From positions 1 to 64,000 of the forward strand of contig NZ_BNBZ01000036.1 in NCBI RefSeq assembly GCF_014656215.1: a DNA stretch of 64,000 bases, given 5' to 3'. Source of the DNA: Streptomyces zaomyceticus. GTDB lineage: Bacteria; Actinomycetota; Actinomycetes; Streptomycetales; Streptomycetaceae. The translations under genes and the position numbers were made by a program. Within the stretch, counting starts at the first letter, position 1. Every line of letters starts with the position of its first letter. Below are positions 8,282-16,867 of this stretch, piece after piece. A model generated the notes under the pieces. The model saw only the letters and a list, made by a program, of their open reading frames with translations, did not search any database and was not told where the DNA came from.

Positions 8282-10200
8282 CCGGACAACCGCTGGCCGA
8301 GGTACTGCGGCGCCTCCACATCCAGAATCCGGAGTCCGTCGAGTCGACCGCGCGACGTGTCCTGGAGACAGGGTTGCCGGTGCGTGACATCGAGCTACTG
8401 GTCCGAGACCCTCGGGACTCACGCTTCGACGCCGTGGTGTCCGTCTCCTGGTTCCGCCTGCACAACGAGAAGGGTGCCGTGCTGGGCCTGGCCGCGATGG
8501 CTCTCGACGTCACCCAACGTACCCGCGCCGAGTCGCGCCTCCGCCTGCTCGACGAGGCCGGTGCCCGTTTCGGAGCCACCCGGGATGTATTCAGCATCGG
8601 CCACGAACTCGCCGCCGTGGTCGTACCGGATCTCGCGGACATCGTCACCGTGGACGTCATCGACTCGGTGCTGCGCGGCGACGCGCCCAAACCTGGCGCA
8701 GCAGCGCGGAACCCGCCACTCAGGCGCGTAGGACGCGCCGACGCCGACGACCAGGAGCGATACGGGGCGATGGTGGGACAGATGAGCGACGTCTCCTTGA
8801 GTCCGTCGTACCAGCAGGCTCTCGCAGACCTGCGCCCGCGACTGATCACCAGCCTGAACGCCGACCACGAGCTGGCCGGCAGAGAGCCGGAGCTGCGGAA
8901 GCGGCTCATGTCGGCCGGGGTGCACTCCCTGATGATCGTTCCCCTCTCCGCCAGGGGCGTCGTGCTCGGAATCGCCTGCTTCTACCGTCTTCGCAGGACC
9001 ACCACGTACGAGAAGGACGATCTCACGCTCGCCGTCCAACTGGCTGACCGTGCCGCGCTGTGTCTGGACAACGCTCGACTGCACACCAGAGAGACATCCG
9101 CCACCCGCATCTTGCAGCTGGGGCTGCGCCCGCCCGAAGTGCCCATGCAATCGGCTGTAGAGACGGCGCACAGCTACCTGCCGTCGGGCTCCGCCGGGGA
9201 CTGGTTCGATGTCATCCCCCTGTCCGGCGCACGCGTCGCGCTCGTGGCGGGAGACACCGCCGGGCGCAGCTTTCATGCGGCAGCCGCAATGGGTGAGCTG
9301 CGCGCCGCCATCAGCGCCCTCTCGGATCTCGATCTGCCACCCGACGAGCTGCTCGAGCGTCTCCACGGCCTCGTCACTCGCCTCGGCGGCGAGATGCGCG
9401 GCTTCGCACAGGAGATTCCCGAGGACAGCCCCATGCGCGCCAGCTGCCTCATCGCAGTCTATGACCCGGTATCGGGACAGTGCGTCATGTCGAGCGCTGG
9501 CCACCCCCCGCCGGTGATCGCCTACCCCGACGGCACGATGGAAGTCGTCGACATCCCCAACGGGCCGCTCCTGGGCCGGGGCCTGGCCCGGTACAGCGCT
9601 GTGCGACAGAACCTTCCCGAGGGCAGTGTCCTCGTCCTTTACAACACGGCACTGCGCGACGCCAGCCCCCACAGCACCAGAGGCGAGCGGCTGGATCGCC
9701 TCCGCGACGAACTCCGGGCCGAAGGACGCGACCTGCAGGCCGCCTGCGATGCCATCCTCGGGGTTCTCACCGCCCAGCTGACGCAGCACGACGCGGTCCT
9801 CCTGCTCGCCCGCACCCGGCTGCTGGACTCCGAGCACGTAGCCTCCTGGACCCTGCGCAACCACCCGACCGCCGTCGCGGACGCGCGCGAACTCGTCTCC
9901 GCTCGACTGAATGCCTGGGGATTGGGTGAACTCGAGTTCACCACCCAACTCGTCGTCAGCGAACTGGTCACCAACGCGGTCCGCTACGCGACAGGGCCGA
10001 TCGGACTGCGCCTGATCCGTGACCGAGCGCTCATCTGCGAGGTCACCGACGACAGCAGCACGGCGCCCCAACTCCGGCGCGCCGACGACACGGACGAGGG
10101 AGGGCGCGGACTCTACATCGCCTCACAGATCACCCAGCGATGGGGCTACAGGCCCGCTCTGCGGGGCAAGACGATCTGGACAGAGCAAGCTCTGCCATGA
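8278..10200 (+). CDS. PAS-GAF-SpoIIE phosphatase-HATPase regulator
   Basis: 640 residues. It starts inside a PAS domain (residues 1-80, with FDAVVSVSWFRL), followed by a GAF-like sensor region (about 100-280), a SpoIIE-type PP2C phosphatase (about 290-505; SAGDWFDVIPL near 305, then VALVAGDTAG) and an anti-sigma-type HATPase (about 527-640; N-box ELVTNAVRYA near 563, GGRGLY near 608). Such proteins act in the cytosol in partner-switching networks that control stress sigma factors, both phosphorylating and dephosphorylating anti-anti-sigma factors. The usual last phosphatase motif DD.ALL reads HDAVLLLARTR, so one acidic residue is replaced. The N-terminal PAS strands are encoded out of frame just upstream. 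Confidence 0.85.
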   Translation: MTGQPLAEVLRRLHIQNPESVESTARRVLETGLPVRDIELLVRDPRDSRFDAVVSVSWFRLHNEKGAVLGLAAMALDVTQRTRAESRLRLLDEAGARFGATRDVFSIGHELAAVVVPDLADIVTVDVIDSVLRGDAPKPGAAARNPPLRRVGRADADDQERYGAMVGQMSDVSLSPSYQQALADLRPRLITSLNADHELAGREPELRKRLMSAGVHSLMIVPLSARGVVLGIACFYRLRRTTTYEKDDLTLAVQLADRAALCLDNARLHTRETSATRILQLGLRPPEVPMQSAVETAHSYLPSGSAGDWFDVIPLSGARVALVAGDTAGRSFHAAAAMGELRAAISALSDLDLPPDELLERLHGLVTRLGGEMRGFAQEIPEDSPMRASCLIAVYDPVSGQCVMSSAGHPPPVIAYPDGTMEVVDIPNGPLLGRGLARYSAVRQNLPEGSVLVLYNTALRDASPHSTRGERLDRLRDELRAEGRDLQAACDAILGVLTAQLTQHDAVLLLARTRLLDSEHVASWTLRNHPTAVADARELVSARLNAWGLGELEFTTQLVVSELVTNAVRYATGPIGLRLIRDRALICEVTDDSSTAPQLRRADDTDEGGRGLYIASQITQRWGYRPALRGKTIWTEQALP

Positions 10201-10472
10201 CTCCTCTGACACGCGACGCTGTGCGCGGGTCCCCTTCGTCCGCGACCCCCTTCTGTGAGCACCGAGTCGTTGACGTCCACGGTTTCGAATGGCCCTACTC
10301 GACAATGGTGGTGAAGCCACGGTCTGGGACACTCCTCGGCGCCTCGCCTACCGCGACTTCCTCCTTGGCGAGGGTGAGCTGGAGCCAGGCGATGTACGCG
10401 GCGGCGTTGCCGGACCGCGAGGCTGACCAGTGAAGGAATTGCGACCGACAGGCTCCTCCTCAGGAGCCAGGC
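10201..10472. other. Intergenic with a possible short minus-strand fragment
   Basis: On the minus strand about 10300-10430 reads GNAAAYIAWLQLTLAKEEVA followed by VGEAPRSVPDRGFTTIVE and a stop. It looks like the end of a real protein but has no start or upstream domain, so it is probably a gene fragment of unknown origin. Confidence 0.3.
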
Positions 10473-10900
10473 GCAAATTCCCTCGCTGTTCTGAAAACGG
10501 CCGAGGCGAGGAACCCCACTGCATCACGGAAGGCTCGGCATGACCCAGACGAGTCTGAGCACGGGGCGGCCGTCTGGGAGCCCCAGCAGCTCCCGCACTC
10601 CCGTCCTCCGCTGCGGCCCAACCGCATGACCACCATCACTGCAGCCACCTCACCCGAGAGCGTCAGCGCCAAAGAAACTCCGTGCTTCATCTGCACCCGA
10701 GCGAGCCGATGAAGGACGACAAAGGAGCCCCGCCGACTAACCAGCGAGGCACCTCCGGGAGCATGCTCATGAACCCACGACGCACGTTCGGACAACAACC
10801 AAGGACGAACCCGCCCTGGACGGCAAGGGCACGAACCGTTGGACACTGACCAAGGGCTCCCGCCGAGACAGACCGTTCAGACACGCACGACACAATCATG
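10473..10900. repeat. R1: deletion scar of a helicase/HEPN locus plus R-type repeat
   Basis: Positions 10473-10546 closely match 41537-41610, the 3' end of the helicase-nuclease gene and the start codon of its HEPN partner (shared: AACGGCCGAGG, GCATCACGGAAGG, CGGCATGACCC). At 10547 the match jumps to 42480, so the equivalent of 41611-42479 (869 bp, nearly the whole HEPN gene) is absent. The match then continues to about 10680 (GAGCACGG, CCAGCAGCTCCCGCA, AACCGCATGACCA). From 10685 to 10900 the sequence matches instead the repeats at 42880-43010 and 47460-47660 (TGCACCCGAGCGAGCCGA, GGACGAACCCGC, AAGGGCACGAACCG). No intact gene is present. Confidence 0.8.
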
Positions 10901-10984
10901 CTCCTCCCCTGACACTGTGCGTAGCCGCTTTTCCGAGCCGAGAACCAGCCTTGACCAGGGGCTGTGCTCCTGCCGAAGCAGCGC

Positions 10985-11145
10985 CAGCTGAGGAGAACCT
11001 GGGGAGAATCAAGCCGCCTTGGGGAGCGTCTGGGGAGAATCGGCCGCGTAACGCGGTGTCATCGTGAAAGCTCTGGAAAGGAGCAAAGTCGCAGGCCAGC
11101 GCCCCTTGGAGGTCTATCTGCGCAGGTCAGCGCCCCGAGGGCGAG
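10985..11145. repeat. Short direct repeats, possible integrase arm sites
   Basis: TGGGGAGAATC occurs twice (about 11000 and 11031) with a related TGGGGAGCG between. A second pair, GCAGGCCAGCGCCCC and GCAGGTCAGCGCCCC, follows at about 11091-11135. Close-spaced short direct repeats like these often lie beside attachment sites of actinobacterial integrative elements. No integrase is adjacent here, so this may be a relic; the region has no supported gene. Confidence 0.35.
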
Positions 11146-11321
11146 GACTTCAAGAAGATCTCCTCACTCCCTGAGCATGAGGAACCGGGCAGCCACCGCT
11201 GCCCATGGCTCACCAACACCCCGCCCCGGCAGGCTCGACGAGCTGCACAGCCTCTCTGGTCTGCGCGTATGCCGTTCGATGATCGCCAGCGTGCGTCCTC
11301 AAGCCCTTGTGCCGGCCTCGC

Positions 11322-14300
11322 TCAGCGCCCCTGCACTCGTGCAGCGCGCTCTTTCCTTTCCGCCGTTCGCAGCAGCTCCTCTTGCTGAGCACGACCCGCT
11401 TCGGCGACGGCAGCGAGAGCCGGGACGCGAATGGAGAGGTCTGTGAAGTAGTCGATGAGATGTTGGTGTCTGGCCGAATCCTCTCCCCACCATGAATCGA
11501 CCCACGCGACGTCGGCCGCGATGTGTGCGGCGGGTACGCCGTGGTCGAGGAGAAGTGGCCCGAGGCTTTCCAGTATTTCGTTCCGCTGGCCCACGAGGGC
11601 TTCGAGAAGCTTGTCGGGAGTGACTACGTCATCCCTGATGAGCTGCTCTGCCAGGTTGCGGTCGGCGCATACAAGCTGGACAAGTGGGCTGTGGCCGATG
11701 CGTGGAAGGTCAACACAGCGGACGGTAAGGCGATAGCGATGGCTTTGTGGAAGGCGGTCCAAGTGCAGCTCACACCCGTGGGGCTCGGGCGCGGTGAAAT
11801 AGCCCTGCTCGGCCATTTCGTCGAGGCGCGCGGTGTACCACGCTTCCAGCAGATCGGGGTCGTGCTCGGCAAGGTGGGCAAGGAGTTGGCTGGCACGCCA
11901 CTCGTCGTGCTGAGGTAGACCCTCGGGGCGGATGCGGCGTACGGCATCACACCAGGCAGCTCGCCATACGTCCGGTAGCGAAGGGCCGTAGGGTTGTCCG
12001 ACGGCGAAGATGACCGCCGTGCTGCCGGCGACGACAGCGTCCGGGTGGCGCAGCAGACGGTGCAGTACCTCGTGCGGCTCGTCGCGGAGGAAGATCGAGT
12101 CAAGCAGCCAGGCGTCTTCGGCGCGCATCTTCGCGACCACGAGCTGGGCAGCAGTGTCGTCTGTACCTCGTCCGAGGACGGTGGAGATGACGCCGGTTCT
12201 GAAGCGGGGATCATCCAGCGCAGAGGTGAGGACCTCAGCAGACAACGTGTCGGGGGAAGTCGTGAGCCATCGGCTCAGTGCGGCTCGATGAATCGGCGGG
12301 CTGCCAGCTGCCGTTGCCGCTGCGTGCCAGGCGGCGGGGTCGATGAGGTGAGGCACCATCTGGTCGGCGACCCAGGTGCCGCCTCCGCGGTCTCCCGCGA
12401 GCTCGGATTGCTCGGCCAAGGCGATGAATCGCGCGACTCCGGCTGTCGGGCCGAGGGCAGCAATCCTTTGGGCGAGAGATTCCACTGTGCGGACGCTGCT
12501 TGGGGCGGTTTCGTCCTGGTGGCCCGTGGCGTCCCGACGACTCCAGCCGATGAAGGACTCCACATCTGGATCGATGTCCAGTGCCGGAAGGTTGCTTCCC
12601 TCGTCGCCGGTCCGCGCGTATGCGGCGTTGAGCATGCGTCGAGCACGGAGAGCGAGGCCGGGAGAGGCCTGGAGCAGATGATGCAGGGTAGCCAGCATGC
12701 GAGCCCCTCCCTTCGCTCCCTGGTTCTTCTGTTCCCTGCTCGGTTCGCTGTTGTGGGGACCGAATCCTGCACCGAGCCGTACCCATGAGCCGGCCAGGTC
12801 CAGCAGAGGAACAACCGCGGCGGGGGCGCTGTTCAGGCCGTCCTGTCGTTCGGTTTCCTCGATCACGGGCGCCACCTGGTCCCACAAGGAGATGAGACGG
12901 GCCAGGTTTTCGGCACTTTCCACGCCCCGGGCGAGTGTGACCGTGTTGGGACTACCGGGGTCAGTCCAAGTCCCAGACGTTTCGGCGGAGAAGATGCTTG
13001 CGAGCACCTCGGTGGCTACACCCCAGTCAGCTGGAGAGCGGTGAGTACGCAGCCACTCAAGGACGGGCCTCAACAGCAGCCCTCGAACCTCGAATACGGT
13101 TCCGAAGTCCGGGTCGATCGTTTTGGCCACGTCGTCGAGCACACGCAGTGGGTGCTGCGGGGTGGAGTGTCGCGGGCGCTCGTCGCCCACGGCAAGGTCG
13201 AGCAGAGCGGTTATGGCTTCAGGCAGAAGATACTGCGTCGCCGACTGTGCGAGCTGCCGAGCAGCTGCGTCAGCTTGTCGGTCCGTGATGGTGGCGTTCA
13301 TTGGCTCGTCACGCGGGGCGGCGAGGATCGCACGAGCCTGGGTGACCGCGAACTGTGCAGCCTCTCGGTCCAGACGGGCGTATTCGGGCACCAACGAGAG
13401 GGTGCCGGTGTCCCATTCGGTCGTTGCGGGCAAGGCTCGCACCCAGTTCTCGACTGCCGTCCGAGCGTCCGAGGAGACTGAGACGCGGGCTGCGGATATG
13501 GCGGCGGAGACGAGGTCGCGGCTCCTGGTGGGGAAGGCGTCGCAGAGAGTGGACCACGGCCTGTTTGCCGGACGTGTGAAGAACCACCGGGCAATCAGTG
13601 GCGCGCGCAGGGCTGGTTGCAGCCGCCAGACGTCGTGCACCGTCTCCACGAGGCCGTGGCGCGCAAGGCGCTCCATCAGGCCGGACATTCTGGCCGGCGG
13701 CTCGCCGACGAGCGGCGCAAGCGCGTATAGCGTCTCGCTTGAAGCCCCTCCCAGGGCCGCTACACAGGCCAGAACGTCGACGGCTGTCTCGGTCTCGGTG
13801 ATACGGCGGAGATGGCGCTCTACCCTGGCCAGGTGTGCTGCGCCGTTGGCTACCTGGCCTCCCTCACCCGTTGTGAACAGCTGGCACAAGGTGACGGCCC
13901 ACCCCGGTCGTCCAGCCGCCTGGTCGAGAACTGCCGCCCGGGCCCGGTGCCCAGTGACGCCCAGAGAGGTGACCAGGGCGTTCATGTCGGATCGCTCCAA
14001 CAGGTCGATGTCAAGGCGGACAGCGCCGGGCAGGGCCGCCGTCACCTCGTCTGCTCTGTCGGGCCAGGTGGTCGCGACGATGGCGAAAGCATGTTCCGCA
14101 CTGTGGCGCGCCCGCCGCAGCACACGCATCTCGTTGATACGAGTGTGGGCATCGTCCACGACCACGGCGGCAGGGCAAGAAGTCAGTAGCTCGGCCAGGA
14201 TGCGATCTGCTTGCGCCTGCTCCAGGTAGGCGACCTTGTCTGTGAGCTCAACGGTGAGCCGGGTTTTCCCCACACCGGGCACGCCGGCCAACACGACATC

Positions 14301-14867
14301 CCGGCCGCTGGTGACGGCCTCGTCGAGCTTGGCCAGATCCGCCTCTCGGCCAAGGAGATCGGTGTGCTCAGCGCCGTCTTCCGGCAGCTCCAGCGGCCGG
14401 TCAAGCAGGGCCTCTAGCTCTCCTCTGACGCCGAGGAGGTGGAACCTCCACATCGGCTCCTTGGACAAGCGCGAAGCGAACCAGTCCCGGGCATAGATGT
14501 GCGGCGCGGGGAGGCCACGATCTGCACACAACCGGTCCAAGGAGGCGCGCCTGGTAGCGTCGACAGGCTGTGAGCAGGCCATCACAATCAGATCGGCTTG
14601 CACGCCCTCTTCACTCATACGACGAAGGCCCGTGCGCAGGTTCGCCACAGGATCACCCGTAGTCACGAGCAGGCGCCCACGGGCGTCCGCGTCTTGGGGT
14701 CCCCATGGGAAGTAGATGTCGGCGTCGCGACCGAAGTCATGCCCACCCTCGACCGCGGACAGGCCCGGATACTGTGATTGCAGGAGCGCGCAGGCGCAAC
14801 GCTCGAACTCCGTTGGATGGATGGCTTGTTCATCCATCGCCCGGCGCACGCGTGCAATGAGATCCAT
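11322..14867 (-). CDS. STAND NTPase with nuclease-like N-terminal domain (Avs-like)
   Basis: 1181-residue cytosolic protein with a tripartite layout. Residues 1-140 resemble a restriction-endonuclease-like fold (GGHDFGRDAD at 41-50, LLVTTGD at 66-72). Residues 165-330 form a STAND-type P-loop NTPase (Walker A GVPGVGKT at 195-202, Walker B AAVVVDDAH at 233-241). The long C terminus is helical and repeat-like, suited to ligand sensing. This order (effector, NTPase, sensor) is that of bacterial NLR-like antiphage proteins. The nuclease motif is odd: the lysine of a D...(E/Q)xK site is not evident and the strand reads LLVTTGD, so the domain may be inactive or divergent. It has no close partner gene, which fits a self-contained sensor-effector. 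The exact family is uncertain. Confidence 0.75.
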   Translation of the reverse strand: MDLIARVRRAMDEQAIHPTEFERCACALLQSQYPGLSAVEGGHDFGRDADIYFPWGPQDADARGRLLVTTGDPVANLRTGLRRMSEEGVQADLIVMACSQPVDATRRASLDRLCADRGLPAPHIYARDWFASRLSKEPMWRFHLLGVRGELEALLDRPLELPEDGAEHTDLLGREADLAKLDEAVTSGRDVVLAGVPGVGKTRLTVELTDKVAYLEQAQADRILAELLTSCPAAVVVDDAHTRINEMRVLRRARHSAEHAFAIVATTWPDRADEVTAALPGAVRLDIDLLERSDMNALVTSLGVTGHRARAAVLDQAAGRPGWAVTLCQLFTTGEGGQVANGAAHLARVERHLRRITETETAVDVLACVAALGGASSETLYALAPLVGEPPARMSGLMERLARHGLVETVHDVWRLQPALRAPLIARWFFTRPANRPWSTLCDAFPTRSRDLVSAAISAARVSVSSDARTAVENWVRALPATTEWDTGTLSLVPEYARLDREAAQFAVTQARAILAAPRDEPMNATITDRQADAAARQLAQSATQYLLPEAITALLDLAVGDERPRHSTPQHPLRVLDDVAKTIDPDFGTVFEVRGLLLRPVLEWLRTHRSPADWGVATEVLASIFSAETSGTWTDPGSPNTVTLARGVESAENLARLISLWDQVAPVIEETERQDGLNSAPAAVVPLLDLAGSWVRLGAGFGPHNSEPSREQKNQGAKGGARMLATLHHLLQASPGLALRARRMLNAAYARTGDEGSNLPALDIDPDVESFIGWSRRDATGHQDETAPSSVRTVESLAQRIAALGPTAGVARFIALAEQSELAGDRGGGTWVADQMVPHLIDPAAWHAAATAAGSPPIHRAALSRWLTTSPDTLSAEVLTSALDDPRFRTGVISTVLGRGTDDTAAQLVVAKMRAEDAWLLDSIFLRDEPHEVLHRLLRHPDAVVAGSTAVIFAVGQPYGPSLPDVWRAAWCDAVRRIRPEGLPQHDEWRASQLLAHLAEHDPDLLEAWYTARLDEMAEQGYFTAPEPHGCELHLDRLPQSHRYRLTVRCVDLPRIGHSPLVQLVCADRNLAEQLIRDDVVTPDKLLEALVGQRNEILESLGPLLLDHGVPAAHIAADVAWVDSWWGEDSARHQHLIDYFTDLSIRVPALAAVAEAGRAQQEELLRTAERKERAARVQGR

Positions 14868-15065
14868 GATTATTCATGCTACGCGCACTGGCGTCCGTAC
14901 ACCCCATCCGGCGGTGGCCCCATGCCTGAAGGAAGATCGCTCCAGGCATGCACGGCAACGGCCCAGGCAAGCACACGCCGAGGCGAGACCTTTCCACGCG
15001 GTCTGACGGCTGCAACGCCACTTGCAAGGCACACCGGCTCTGGTCGCGGACGCAGGCAGGACGCC
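14868..15065. other. Intergenic between STAND gene and PIN-like gene
   Basis: About 200 bp containing the promoter of the STAND gene and the 3' flank of the PIN-like gene. No gene or strong hairpin was seen; an AT-richer patch around 14866-14880 could hold the promoter. Confidence 0.3.
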
Positions 15066-16301
15066 TTACGCCGACGACCTGGCATCGCCAGCTCCTGGAC
15101 GGGTTCCAAGCGCCGTTTCCACAGCAGATACCGCTTCGGCCAGGCTCCGAAAGACCTGAGTGCTTCGCCCGAGCCGTCTCGCCCCCCGCGCCAGTGGCTC
15201 ACGCATCTGCCGCTCACAGACGACGAAGTCGGCGTAGCCGGCCGCGCACGAGAGATAGACCATGTCGATCACGTCATTTGGCATCCATCTGGTGCCACGG
15301 TTGAGGTGACGTTCATGGAGCATCTCCCGGAAGAGACCCAGAGCCGGAAGAGAGCTCATCTTCTGGACGGGCTGAGAGCCGGTGCCCCATTCCTTCAGCT
15401 GCTCCGGCGTCATTCCTGCGGCAAAGGATTCCTCGGCCACCTTGTTCCGCAGGTCGCTGAGGAGCCAGGCGTCGATCGCCTTGCGCTTCTGCTGAGCATC
15501 GCCGCTTTGGGTGTCCAGCCAGTCACTGAATTTCTGGTTAGCCTCCGTCCAGCCAAGCTCAGGACCCCGCTCCCCACCTTCCGAGTCCAGCATGGTGTCG
15601 ATCAAACTCACGGCAGAAACAAGCGCCTCGTGCTGGAACGCTGCCCTCGGTGGAAAATCCGCCGGCGCCAAGGCAGGAACGAAGCCTCTCGCGGTGGAAT
15701 GAAGCGAGTTCGGTTCCAACGTCACGACCGGCGCCGTCACCTCAGACTGCCCGATCTGCGCACGGAACATCAGACGGAGTTCATCCCTCCACACCTGCAG
15801 CGGATCCCGCAACTGCCATCCCCTGCTGGCCTGAAGAATGGACAGACCTAGACGGTAGCGCCCCTCCGCGTTCGACCACTTGGTCGTCTCGTAGTAGTGC
15901 CCCGACGAAGCAGGAAGGATGATCTTGCGCTCCGCTGACCACTGTGCAAGCTGAAGAGCCGCGACTCGATCATCCGCCGTCCCGCTCCGCTGCCCTCTCA
16001 TCGCGTCGCTCACGAGGCGCCATTTGTTCTGATCCAGATAGACGACGAGCCGTCCGGCCAACTGGTCGGCTCGGTCAGGCCGGGGGAGCTCGAACACGAT
16101 GCTGTCGCCCTCGAGAGTCTCCACAACCAAGCCTTCGAAGGTCGGCGGGTAGGAGATCCGAGACAGCAGACTTGTCGGTTCGAACAAGGGGCCAGGCAGC
16201 GGCAGCCGCGCCTCTTTGCCGTCGGACCTGACCAATAGGAGGGCGTCCGAACCACGATCGGCTGTGATCATCACGATGGGCAACTCGCCTGGGCTCTCCA
16301 T
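15066..16301 (-). CDS. Large PIN-like domain protein, candidate RNase effector
   Basis: 411 residues from the ATG at 16301; the frame stays open to 16433 without clear similarity. The segment VVYLDQNKWRLVSDAM (about residues 84-99) has the acidic strand-end and LDQNKW signature seen at the start of a group of PIN-like proteins. The C-terminal segment MPNDVIDMVYLSCAAGYADF (about 339-360) supplies the later acidic residues (NDVID, YADF) expected of a PIN active site. The middle is helical. PIN proteins are metal-dependent RNases, so this is probably a single-gene effector or toxin. It lies between the STAND gene and the IS element with no antitoxin-sized neighbour. The function is inferred from motifs only. 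Confidence 0.55.
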   Translation of the reverse strand: MESPGELPIVMITADRGSDALLLVRSDGKEARLPLPGPLFEPTSLLSRISYPPTFEGLVVETLEGDSIVFELPRPDRADQLAGRLVVYLDQNKWRLVSDAMRGQRSGTADDRVAALQLAQWSAERKIILPASSGHYYETTKWSNAEGRYRLGLSILQASRGWQLRDPLQVWRDELRLMFRAQIGQSEVTAPVVTLEPNSLHSTARGFVPALAPADFPPRAAFQHEALVSAVSLIDTMLDSEGGERGPELGWTEANQKFSDWLDTQSGDAQQKRKAIDAWLLSDLRNKVAEESFAAGMTPEQLKEWGTGSQPVQKMSSLPALGLFREMLHERHLNRGTRWMPNDVIDMVYLSCAAGYADFVVCERQMREPLARGARRLGRSTQVFRSLAEAVSAVETALGTRPGAGDARSSA

Positions 16302-16464
16302 CCGCTCATGATGCACAAGCAGTGGCGCTGAGGACACGGCGGTCCGATGATCGGCGCTGTCTCGGGGTGCAGGCTGGGCATGCAAGATCGCTGCGCGACC
16401 ACCAGGTGAGGAAGCCACTGCCCCCGGCAACACACCTGATGACCCGTCAGTAGAGTCAGCAAAA

Positions 16465-16483
16465 GGTCAGCATTCAGCTGACC
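16465..16483. promoter_or_regulatory. Inverted repeat GGTCAGC-N5-GCTGACC
   Basis: A perfect 7-bp-arm palindrome with a 5-bp spacer lies about 165 bp upstream of the PIN-like gene's chosen start, within an AT-richer patch that also holds direct GTCAGCA repeats. It could be an operator for that gene. No dedicated regulator is adjacent. Confidence 0.35.
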
Positions 16484-16640
16484 AGACCTGCTCCCACACG
16501 AGCACACCATAGAAGCGCGCCGCGCTGGCTGCGCCACCGAGAGAAGGTGCGAAACCATCCCTCCCGGTGGCACGCCGAAAGTCGGAGGCACGGCCGAACG
16601 AGCCTGCTGCGAACATCGGCCGCGAGGAGAAAACCCCAGG

Positions 16641-16866
16641 TCAGCGCATCCGCCCCCGCGCCTTCAGCTGGGTCGCCGGGACCTCCGGCGCGTCCAGTCG
16701 GCCCCCGTCGTACCCCTTCACCTCGCCGAAGCGGTCGCCTGTCATCCAGGCCTCTCTCGCCTCGCGGATCTCCTCGTCCGTGCGGCCGACGAAGTTCCAC
16801 CACAACACGGTCCTCTACCCGACGGACCCAGCACCGGCTGCTCCACAAGGGCTCCGCGACGACGCT
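16641..16866 (-). pseudogene. Pirin-family C-terminal fragment truncated by an IS
   Basis: On the minus strand the last ~55 codons read VLWWNFVGRTDEEIREAREA, then WMTGDRFGEVKGYDGGRLDA, then PEVPATQLKARGRMR and a stop. This is the characteristic C terminus of pirin-like cupins (WWNFVGR..EEI, RFGEV.GYDG.RL.AP). Just upstream, another frame gives GALVEQPVL, the preceding pirin segment, showing a small frameshift. The similarity ends at about 16866, exactly where the IS5-family element begins. The N-terminal two thirds are not found on the far side of the element, so sequence was lost beside it. Confidence 0.75.
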
Positions 16867-16867
16867 A

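Noticed and set aside
13123..14229. Long plus-strand frame opposite the STAND gene
   Set aside because: It is antisense to the Walker motifs of the STAND protein and consists of serine/arginine/alanine-rich sequence without similarity.
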